Assembly: GCA_024680835.1 (NCBI GenBank)
Contig: JAILBP010000149.1
Span: 1 to 13,563 of the forward strand
Length of the DNA stretch: 13,563 nucleotides
Reading direction: 5' to 3'
Source of the DNA: RGIG6904 sp024680835
Lineage (GTDB): Bacteria > Bacillota > Clostridia > Lachnospirales > Lachnospiraceae
The notes under the pieces: generated by a model
The model's input: only the letters and a program-made list of their open reading frames with translations
Database searches by the model: none
What the model was told of the DNA's origin: nothing
Translations under genes and position numbers: made by a program
Part shown: piece by piece, positions 1 to 5,171 of the stretch
Position numbering within the stretch: position 1 is the first letter of the stretch
How the letters are laid out: each line of letters starts with the position of its first letter

Positions 1-2
1 GC

Positions 3-386
3 AGTTCTGTGGGAAGGCTTCTGAAGCTGAATGATCTGATTGATCCGCTGAAGGATATGATGGACCGTGGAGCCCTTTATACGAAGGTTGCGTTGCAGCT
101 GGCGTTCCTTCCTGATAATGAGCAGCAGATGGTTTATGAGGTGGCGAAGGAGACTGGAACAAAGCTAACCGTGGATATGGCTATCAAGCTGAGAAGTCAT
201 ACCGGAATGCTTACCGATGGATTTGTGCGGCGATATCTCAGGAAGGAGCCTATCAAAAAGAAATGCTACAAGGTTCCGGGCAGGATTGTTGAGAAGTATT
301 TTCAGGGCATGGATCCGAATCAGGTAGATACCATTGTAGAGAAAGCGCTGGAAGCATGGTTTGGAAAGGAGGCTGCTGATGTTTGA
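3..386 (+). CDS. ParB/RepB/Spo0J-like partition protein, C-terminal part (5' end outside window)
   Basis: The reading frame is open from the first bases of the window, so the gene begins upstream; a GTG at 9 is in frame but lacks a ribosome site and lies inside the domain. About 127 residues are visible. The opening GRLLKLNDLIDPLKDMMDRG, then a segment on LAFLP...EQQMVYEV and a TKLTVDMAIKLR stretch, match the layout of the DNA-binding helical domain and tail of ParB-like proteins from mobile elements and phage-plasmids. These bind centromere-like sites and work with a ParA ATPase in segregation, or act as regulators. Neither the ParB nuclease-like N-terminal domain nor a ParA gene is inside the window. 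The stop overlaps the next gene by 8 nt, so the two are probably co-translated. The family assignment rests on recognition of sequence style, not on a catalytic motif. Confidence 0.6.
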   Translation, partial: SSVGRLLKLNDLIDPLKDMMDRGALYTKVALQLAFLPDNEQQMVYEVAKETGTKLTVDMAIKLRSHTGMLTDGFVRRYLRKEPIKKKCYKVPGRIVEKYFQGMDPNQVDTIVEKALEAWFGKEAADV

Positions 387-654
387 TGTAAAAGAGTTGG
401 AATCACTGGATCAGAATTATTTTACTGTGCTGTACAAGGATGTGTACGATGTGACGATCCGCAGTAAGAACACCGGTCACTTTTGGAGCCTGCACAGCCC
501 TGAATGCCCGGATAATGATATTGTCATAATATTTCATTCCCATCATGCAGAGCCATATCATATGCACGGAAGGACGCGGACACTGAGGCAGGCGGGGAGA
601 GGGATAAAACGGCACGACAGATGGCAGATGCAGGGTAGACCTTCTAAAAGATAA
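379..654 (+). CDS. Small hypothetical protein downstream of the ParB-like gene
   Basis: This is a 91-residue protein. The ATG at 379 is chosen because AAAGGAGG (365-372) lies at ideal distance; an upstream in-frame TTG at 361 would precede that site. The N-terminal half is an acidic/aromatic alpha-beta type segment (YFTVLYKDVYDVTIRSKNTG). The middle contains a His-rich stretch (FHSHHAEPYHMHGR). The C-terminal part is strongly basic (TLRQAGRGIKRHDRWQMQGR). It resembles small uncharacterised proteins found in mobile elements of Clostridia, but I cannot name a domain. The HSHH...YHMH cluster could bind a metal and the basic tail could bind nucleic acid; both are guesses. It overlaps the ParB-like stop codon by 8 nt and ends just before a strong hairpin terminator, so it closes that operon. 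Confidence 0.65.
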   Translation: MFDVKELESLDQNYFTVLYKDVYDVTIRSKNTGHFWSLHSPECPDNDIVIIFHSHHAEPYHMHGRTRTLRQAGRGIKRHDRWQMQGRPSKR

Positions 655-669
655 TAATCGAATATAGAG

Positions 670-726
670 CACACAAAAACGCAGCGGTACCGGAGAAAAA
701 ATCCAGTATCGCTGCTTCTTTGTGTG
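670..726. terminator. Bidirectional intrinsic terminator between convergent genes
   Basis: A long hairpin sits between the convergent genes ending at 654 (+) and 736 (-). The outer stem is CACACAAA (670-677) with TTTGTGTG (719-726). The inner 10-bp stem is GCAGCGGTAC (681-690) with GTATCGCTGC (706-715), with one G-T pair. On the - strand the inner stem is followed by GTTTTTGTG, a good T-tract; on the + strand it is followed by TTCTTTG. It can therefore serve both genes. Confidence 0.8.
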
Positions 727-735
727 GCGCCGGTG

Positions 736-1314
736 TTAATCGGCGTAGTAGAGATCCTGTGCCATCTTCTGAGCGGCGCGGATCTCAGAGTATCCCTGCG
801 TCTTCTTGATGCCGTATTCCTTCAGGATCACTTCGAGAATTTCTCCTTTGGCATATTCCTGCTTGATGAGATTCAGGATACGACCGTAGCGAGGGTTCTT
901 CTCACCGACTTCACGAATCAGATCGTCAATGATCATACCGAGCAGGGTGGTGTTCTCAAAGGATTCTGTCTGGGCGGGGTCATAACCGCCTTCACCTTCA
1001 GCTTCCATGTCTTCCAGAAACTTATCGTAGGAGATGACGTTCGGATCGCCATTAAGATTGGCGATGTACTTGCGAACATCTCCCCAGAAGAGTTTCATGG
1101 TTCCGGAAAACTGCTCCGGAGTAACGGGTGTGAAGGCAACCAGAACGGGAATACCACTGAAGTGCCAGGTTTCAAGGTTGTCGCGATTAAGATCCATCGC
1201 TTTTACGGTGTCCCAGTCCTCTACAAGGAATGGGGCAAGGTGCTGTCCTTCCGGTACGGGAAGGTCGTTGTACGCCTTCTTATCGGCGTACTGGTTGAAC
1301 TTAGTATCGTCCAT
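736..1314 (-). CDS. Sigma-70 region 4-like / helix-turn-helix protein of mobile elements
   Basis: This is a 192-residue soluble protein. The ATG at 1314 is preceded by GGAGGAAA at suitable spacing. A + strand frame of similar length covers the same bases but lacks a ribosome site and reads as a hydrophobic shadow. The N-terminal half (LAPFLVEDWDTVKAMDL, then GIPVLVAFTPVTPEQF, about residues 26-70) resembles a recurrent domain of sigma-like proteins in Clostridia integrative elements. The C-terminal 55 residues (from about 140: NPRYGRILNLIKQEYAKGE, then YGIKKTQGYSEIRAAQKMA) look like a sigma region 4 type helix-turn-helix, in which a helix pair reads DNA. It probably regulates transcription of the host element. 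Its ribosome site is buried in a hairpin (1321-1348) and a short upstream frame overlaps its start, so translational control is likely. The assignment to the sigma family is moderate; a plain HTH protein is the alternative. Confidence 0.6.
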   Translation of the reverse strand: MDDTKFNQYADKKAYNDLPVPEGQHLAPFLVEDWDTVKAMDLNRDNLETWHFSGIPVLVAFTPVTPEQFSGTMKLFWGDVRKYIANLNGDPNVISYDKFLEDMEAEGEGGYDPAQTESFENTTLLGMIIDDLIREVGEKNPRYGRILNLIKQEYAKGEILEVILKEYGIKKTQGYSEIRAAQKMAQDLYYAD

Positions 1315-1394
1315 CTCTGATTTCCTCCATTGAATTTCGCGGAGGAAACCGCAAGATGACGATATTCAGTTAGTCTCAATAGTAGGCCATCCAT
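1221..1394 (-). CDS. Candidate 57-codon leader peptide overlapping the start of the sigma-like gene
   Basis: The ATG at 1394 is preceded by AGGAGGA (minus-strand, 1408-1402) with a 7-nt spacer, one of the best ribosome sites in the window. The frame runs 57 codons to a TAG at 1221, starting MDGLLLRLTEYRHLAVSS. It reads through both arms of the hairpin that hides the ribosome site of the next gene and overlaps that gene in another frame. A ribosome translating it would open that hairpin. The product itself shows no recognisable domain and may be unimportant, with the act of translation being the function. It could also be chance, since no comparative evidence is available. Confidence 0.35.
   Translation of the reverse strand: MDGLLLRLTEYRHLAVSSAKFNGGNQRWTILSSTSTPIRRRTTTFPYRKDSTLPHSL
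1321..1348 (-). promoter_or_regulatory. Hairpin sequestering the ribosome site of the sigma-like gene
   Basis: On the - strand, TTTCCTCC (1348-1341) and GGAGGAAA (1328-1321) form a perfect 8-bp stem with a 12-nt loop. The 3' arm is the Shine-Dalgarno sequence of the gene starting at 1314. In the folded state initiation should be blocked; opening it needs an upstream ribosome or another factor. Confidence 0.6.
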
Positions 1395-1513
1395 CAGGTA
1401 TTCCTCCTGTTTGTCTGAATGGCCAGCTACCTCATGAGGCTGGTCTGTTACTTGTTGTATTTCCGGAGCCGATGAGGTCCTCCTTAGCTAAGGGAGGCGA
1501 TTCTCTGGAAATA
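1385..1513. ncRNA. Cluster of nested and alternative hairpins in the divergent intergenic region
   Basis: Three dyads lie close together. GGCCAT (1385-1390) pairs with ATGGCC (1419-1424) and encloses CAGG (1395-1398)/CCTG (1406-1409). CCAGC (1423-1427) pairs with GCTGG (1439-1443) and shares two bases with the first stem, so the two exclude each other. TATTTCCGGAG (1458-1468) pairs with CTCTGGAAATA (1503-1513) and encloses CCTCC (1479-1483)/GGAGG (1493-1497). Two positions in the last element are G-U in a + transcript but C-A in a - transcript, slightly favouring a + strand RNA. However, the location upstream of the - strand gene favours a 5' leader of that gene. I know no named RNA family with this layout. 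Confidence 0.35.
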
Positions 1514-1601
1514 GTGCTTAAAAAAATATCGCCTTTCTCAAAAACTTATGCGTTCGCTTAAATAAATCGCAAAAGAGATAGATTTTTAAGCTTGAATGCG
1601 T

Positions 1602-1607
1602 TATAAT
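1602..1607 (+). promoter_or_regulatory. Probable -10 box of the defence-operon promoter
   Basis: A perfect TATAAT is found at 1602-1607 in an AT-rich stretch upstream of the first defence gene. The hexamer 16-18 bp upstream (around 1579-1585, TAGATT/AGATTT) is a poor -35, so the promoter may be weak or need an activator. Transcription would begin near 1614, leaving an untranslated leader of about 170 nt. Confidence 0.5.
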
Positions 1608-1613
1608 ATAAAA

Positions 1614-1738
1614 GGCGTTTTGTACCTTGACGGAGCAACTGGCTGAAACCTGCAGTATTTCGTTTGTGCCTGATGCTCCCTAAACACAAGAACATTGTAA
1701 AAAATCCGGTCGCAAAAGTATTTGCCACCGTTTTGCCG
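1614..1738 (+). ncRNA. Structured leader or small RNA with attenuator-like end, ahead of the ABC-3C operon
   Basis: The leader contains a long hairpin at 1632-1679: GGAGCA (1632-1637) with TGCTCC (1674-1679), then GGC (1641-1643) with GCC (1668-1670), then AAAC (1646-1649) with GTTT (1662-1665), separated by symmetric internal loops. A second dyad at 1707-1730 has arms CGGTcGCAAA and TTTGCcACCG around AGTA (9 of 10 positions paired). An A-run precedes it and TTTTGCCGTTGTTTT follows. The second dyad can be read as an intrinsic terminator or attenuator, giving a small RNA of about 120 nt, or as a symmetric operator for the XRE protein encoded downstream. A further 47 nt, pyrimidine-rich and then carrying AAGGAGG, lead to the start at 1786. 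Confidence 0.4.
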
Positions 1739-1785
1739 TTGTTTTCCCACTCTTTTTCTCTGCATGATTAGGAAGGAGGATATCG

Positions 1786-2994
1786 ATGAGAGAATTGAAT
1801 ATTTCAACCTTTATCCAAGTCATGCAGATTGGGTTGAAAGAACACGACACACAATTTGCCGCGGGTACATTTCTGTTAGAAGCTCTGAACCAACCGGACG
1901 ATGAAAGATTTGAAATATATTACGAAGATTTAAGTGATAAGAAGATTAGCCTGTTGGTCAGCAGACAGAGGCCTGTTCCTGACGGAATTAAGCAGGCATC
2001 GTTGGTTCCTGAACTTGCACAGGCAGCGCTTGCTTATTACGAAGACAAGGTGCTAAAGGACATGAACCCTTTCCGAAAGGATGATGTCCTGAATCAACTG
2101 GTAAAGGTAATCAAAGAAGACAAGGAAATCGGCGATAAGAAACGAAAAGAATTGTTGGATTTCTATGATAAAGGACAGGAAGGAAGATTCCTTGGAGAAG
2201 TGTTCCTGTATGTTGTAAATCGTCCGAATAAACCTGGAGAGGACTTCGTTGGTTTTGAGGATGCTCCATTGATAGCAGAAGCCAATTATGAGTGCCCTAT
2301 CTGCCATAAGAAGCTTGTTGATACGGTAAAGAATAAGCCCATCAAGAGATATGTGATCACACACATATTCCCTGAAGGGCTATCTAAGGATAAATCGAAA
2401 GAACTGTCCGCCGTGTATCCGAAGCCGAAGGATTTGGAGCAGGCAGACAATCTGATTGCATTATGTGATCACTGTGCCGAGGATTATCTTACGGATCCGA
2501 CAGATGAAGAATATCGAAAGATTTACGACATTAAGAGAATTCTGGCAAGGAACTATAAGGCGAAGGAATCTGTAAATGCTGTTGACCTTGAAGAGGATAT
2601 CCGGATAGTGCTTGATGCCCTTGCCAATGTTGATGATTCGGTACAGTTGGTGCCGCTGGAATATGAGGCGCTGCATATCGATGAGAAGTTTGAAGCAAAG
2701 AATTACATGCTGAAGACAGAGACACAGATCAAGGTTCTTCAGTATTACAGATATATTGAATCCGTCTTTTCCGAGTCCGAGACAGATTTTGACCTGATTG
2801 CTTCTGAGGTTAAGATGAGCTCTCAGAAGCTGGAGAAGAGCGGGATGTCCCAGTCTGATGTTATTGAGTATCTTTCAGATTGGATCAGAAACAAAACGAA
2901 TTTGGGAACGGACAGCAGACCGGCATGCAATGCGGTAGTTGCGTTCTTTATTCAGAATTGCGAGGTGTTCCATAAAGATGAAGTTTCCAAGTAA
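1786..2994 (+). CDS. ABC-three-component (ABC-3C) system effector with HNH-like zinc-ribbon nuclease domain
   Basis: This is a 402-residue protein; the ATG at 1786 follows AAGGAGG at 8-nt spacing. Residues 1-160 form an N-terminal alpha/beta region like the nucleoid-associated type segment seen ahead of HNH domains. Residues 168-232 carry an HNH-like layout: C170-P-I-C173, T192-H193-I, D221-N222 and C227-D-H-C230. Residues about 310-402 (TETQIKVLQYYRYIESVFSE to the end) match the conserved C-terminal region of ABC-3C effectors, which couples them to the ATPase. By family knowledge these systems are predicted anti-invader devices in which the ATPase licenses a nuclease or other toxic domain. 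Two classical HNH positions differ: the residue before H193 is Thr rather than Asp, and the residue after the second CxxC is Ala rather than His. Its stop overlaps the next gene by 17 nt. The ABC-3C assignment is firm from the three-gene context; nuclease activity is inferred. Confidence 0.8.
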   Translation: MRELNISTFIQVMQIGLKEHDTQFAAGTFLLEALNQPDDERFEIYYEDLSDKKISLLVSRQRPVPDGIKQASLVPELAQAALAYYEDKVLKDMNPFRKDDVLNQLVKVIKEDKEIGDKKRKELLDFYDKGQEGRFLGEVFLYVVNRPNKPGEDFVGFEDAPLIAEANYECPICHKKLVDTVKNKPIKRYVITHIFPEGLSKDKSKELSAVYPKPKDLEQADNLIALCDHCAEDYLTDPTDEEYRKIYDIKRILARNYKAKESVNAVDLEEDIRIVLDALANVDDSVQLVPLEYEALHIDEKFEAKNYMLKTETQIKVLQYYRYIESVFSESETDFDLIASEVKMSSQKLEKSGMSQSDVIEYLSDWIRNKTNLGTDSRPACNAVVAFFIQNCEVFHKDEVSK

Positions 2995-3199
2995 AGTGAC
3001 TCCATATAAGGAAAGCATCATCGCAAAGTTTCCGGTGGTGCTTGGCAAGTTGGAGAAAAAAGATATGTCTCCGTCCGAGCTTTACAAGAGTGTGAGGCGT
3101 CAAGTGGTGGACATAAGGGAGTTCATGGATATTCTGGATTGCCTTTATGCATTGAAGAAAGTCGAACTGAACGGGGAGGTGATCCACTATGTTGGTTGA
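2978..3199 (+). CDS. ABC-3C system small middle component
   Basis: This is a 73-residue protein. The ATG at 2978 is chosen over upstream in-frame starts because the homologous start MKFPSKVTPYKES fits the compact family length and a GAGGTG lies upstream. It reads as one small helical wing-like domain: NTD-type opening (IIAKFPVVLGKLEKKDMS), SPSELYKSVR, then IREFMDILDCLYALKKVEL and a short terminal strand ending HYVG. This is the pattern of the small ABC-3C middle components, which are predicted winged-helix adaptors between effector and ATPase. It overlaps the effector by 17 nt and the ATPase by 11 nt, so all three are translationally coupled. Which numbered middle-component family it belongs to cannot be settled by eye. 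Confidence 0.75.
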   Translation: MKFPSKVTPYKESIIAKFPVVLGKLEKKDMSPSELYKSVRRQVVDIREFMDILDCLYALKKVELNGEVIHYVG

Positions 3200-4871
3200 A
3201 ATACAATGCGACAAGTTCATAAAGCACGGTGAGATCAGAAAGCCGATTCAGTTCCATGCCGGATTAAACACGGTTATTGGCGATGATAACGGATCTAACT
3301 CTGTGGGCAAATCAACGTTTCTCATGATCCTGGACTTTGTATTCGGGGGGAAGGATTATGTGAACAAGTGCCTTGATGTTCAAGAAAATGTAAAAGAGCA
3401 TACCATCAATTTTACGTTTGAATTTGACGGACAGCTATACCACTTTTCAAGAAGCAATGTTGACTATAAGCATGTACTTCGCTGCGATGAGAATTATGAG
3501 CCACTTCCGGAAGACAGTCAGTTGACGCTTGATCAGTATTGTGCATTTCTTGCCGAGAAATATGGAACGCAAGTAGAAGAGGATCTGACATGGAGAGGTG
3601 TGGTGTCTCGATTTATCCGTGTTTGGAAGAGGGATACACTGGATGAAGAACGTCCGCTTAAGGCTGCAAAGGATGAAAAAGCTGAATATGCGATCAAACG
3701 GTACATGCAGTTGTACGGGAAATATGCCTCTGTAGAAGCCCAGATTAAGCAAGCCAAGGCCGCTGAAGATGAAAGAGATGCATTTAAGAAGTCATCAGAT
3801 TATAAGCATATCCGCGCTGCAAAGAATAAGCCGGAATATGAAGAAAACGAGAAACGAATAGATGCACTGAGAACGCAGGAACAGGAGCTTGCAGAGCAAA
3901 GTAATAAAGGATTGCTTGATCTGGATAGCTTCCAGGCGCGGCATTTGTCGGAACTGGATGAACAGCTGCTCAAATACAGAAGGGAAAGAGCACGCGTACA
4001 GACACAGCTCAATGCCATCCGCAGGGAAATGACCGAGGGAAAAAAGAGCTTCAAGAAGACGTACAGTGATCTTGAAAAGTTCTTCCCGGGAGTTGACTTT
4101 CAGACGATAGAAAGCATTGAGAGCTTTCATCAGCAGCTTGCAAAGGTCCTGGGCGATGAGTTCAAAGAGACAGAGAAGGATCTGGCAACGGCATATGTGA
4201 TGCTGGGGAATGAAATTGCGAGGATTCTCAAAGAGATCGAAGAGATCAAGAAGATACCGAATGTGTCAGAGGCAATCCTTAAGGAGTATGCCAAGATTAC
4301 TACAGAGCTGAACAACCTCATAGATGCAAATAAAAACTATGATCGGCTGAATGAGCTCAATGACCTTGTTGCAGAGTATGCAGAAACAAGAGACAGGGTT
4401 ATTCGTAATCAGCTTTTCTCTATCGAAAGCATGATCAACCAGAAGATGCGGGAAATCAGTGTGCAGCTGCTTAAGGATGAACAGCATATGCCGCCAGTAC
4501 TCAGAATGGAGAAACTGAATAAGTATACTTTCAATACGCCGAATGATGGAGGTACTGGAGCTCAATATAGGGGCGTGATCACGTTTGATCTTGCGAATAT
4601 GGAACTGTCGCCACTTCCTTTTATTGTTCATGATATGCAGATGCTTTTGCATATTGAGAAGAAGGTTATGGCGGAAATCATCAAGGCGTATGATGCTCAG
4701 AAGAGCGCTGGAAAACAGGTATTTATAGCTTTTGATAGGCTTGATACATACGACACAGAAACACAGAATACTATGAACACGAATTGTGTTCTGGAATTGT
4801 CACCTGGAGGAAACGAATTATTTGGACGCGCGTGGAATAAAGAAACGGAGTCAGAAGAAAATGGCGAATAA
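3189..4871 (+). CDS. ABC-3C system ATPase, DUF2326 / SMC-RecN-like
   Basis: This is a 560-residue protein; the ATG at 3189 follows GGGGAGGTG. Order of parts: an N-terminal half nucleotide-binding domain with a Walker A type loop at residues 31-43 (GDDNGSNSVGKST); a long charged helical region of about 160-420 that should form antiparallel coiled coils; and a C-terminal DUF2326-type domain. The last contains TGAQYRGVITFDLAN (456-470), PFIVHDMQML (477-486) and a Walker B-like strand FIAFDRLD (512-519). This is the SMC/Rad50/RecN layout on a small scale, and such ATPases typically sense or embrace DNA. As the motor of the ABC-3C set it probably recognises invading nucleic acid and releases the HNH effector. 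The last 11 nt overlap the XRE gene. Confidence in the family is high; the trigger is unknown. Confidence 0.88.
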   Translation: MLVEIQCDKFIKHGEIRKPIQFHAGLNTVIGDDNGSNSVGKSTFLMILDFVFGGKDYVNKCLDVQENVKEHTINFTFEFDGQLYHFSRSNVDYKHVLRCDENYEPLPEDSQLTLDQYCAFLAEKYGTQVEEDLTWRGVVSRFIRVWKRDTLDEERPLKAAKDEKAEYAIKRYMQLYGKYASVEAQIKQAKAAEDERDAFKKSSDYKHIRAAKNKPEYEENEKRIDALRTQEQELAEQSNKGLLDLDSFQARHLSELDEQLLKYRRERARVQTQLNAIRREMTEGKKSFKKTYSDLEKFFPGVDFQTIESIESFHQQLAKVLGDEFKETEKDLATAYVMLGNEIARILKEIEEIKKIPNVSEAILKEYAKITTELNNLIDANKNYDRLNELNDLVAEYAETRDRVIRNQLFSIESMINQKMREISVQLLKDEQHMPPVLRMEKLNKYTFNTPNDGGTGAQYRGVITFDLANMELSPLPFIVHDMQMLLHIEKKVMAEIIKAYDAQKSAGKQVFIAFDRLDTYDTETQNTMNTNCVLELSPGGNELFGRAWNKETESEENGE

Positions 4872-5118
4872 GAAAGAAACCAAGACGCATTTTAACTATA
4901 ACCGTTTGTGGAAGCTATTGATTGATCGGGGAATCCAGAAACAGGAGCTGCAGAAGAAAAGTGATGTCAGTGCCGCATCTATCGCGAAGATGGGTCGTGG
5001 TGAGAATGTCACTACGGATGTGTTGCTCCGCATCTGCGAGGCACTGGACTGCAATGTGGAGGACATTATGGAGCGAGTGCCTAACGATAAACCCAAGGAA
5101 ACAGTGAAAGAGTCCTGA
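4861..5118 (+). CDS. XRE/Cro-CI-type transcriptional regulator
   Basis: This is an 85-residue protein. The ATG at 4861 is favoured because it gives the usual short XRE length and a GGAG lies about 11 nt upstream; a longer in-frame start lies inside the ATPase gene. A five-helix Cro/CI domain spans residues 11-70: FNYNRLWKLLIDRGIQKQEL, then the turn and recognition helix DVSAASIAKMGRGENV, then TDVLLRICEALDCNVEDIM. Proteins of this type commonly sit directly upstream of type I restriction genes in Firmicutes and are thought to time or repress their expression. Here it overlaps the end of the ATPase gene by 11 nt and is 53 nt from hsdR, which bridges the two defence systems. A possible operator is the dyad at 1707-1730. 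A short unannotated frame of 11 codons (5121-5156) follows and is probably not a gene. Confidence 0.88.
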   Translation: MANKKETKTHFNYNRLWKLLIDRGIQKQELQKKSDVSAASIAKMGRGENVTTDVLLRICEALDCNVEDIMERVPNDKPKETVKES

Positions 5119-5171
5119 TTATGGGACATGAGATTTTTTATACTGAATACAGATGAAAGGAAGTGCCGCTT

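Noticed and set aside
724..1320. Long + strand open frame (198 codons) antisense to the sigma-like gene
   Set aside because: It has no ribosome site and a hydrophobic shadow-like composition, while the - strand frame has a clear Shine-Dalgarno sequence and a helix-turn-helix pattern.
1465..1512. Hammerhead-like core (CCGATGAG before a stem, GGAAA later)
   Set aside because: The required CUGAUGA and GAAA elements around a three-stem junction are not met; both sides are closed by one continuous outer stem instead.
1592..1597. TTGAAT as a -35 box
   Set aside because: It lies only 4 nt from the TATAAT at 1602, far too close to work with it.
5163..5171. GTG at 5163 as the hsdR start
   Set aside because: It overlaps the AAGGAAG ribosome site that is correctly spaced for the ATG at 5172.
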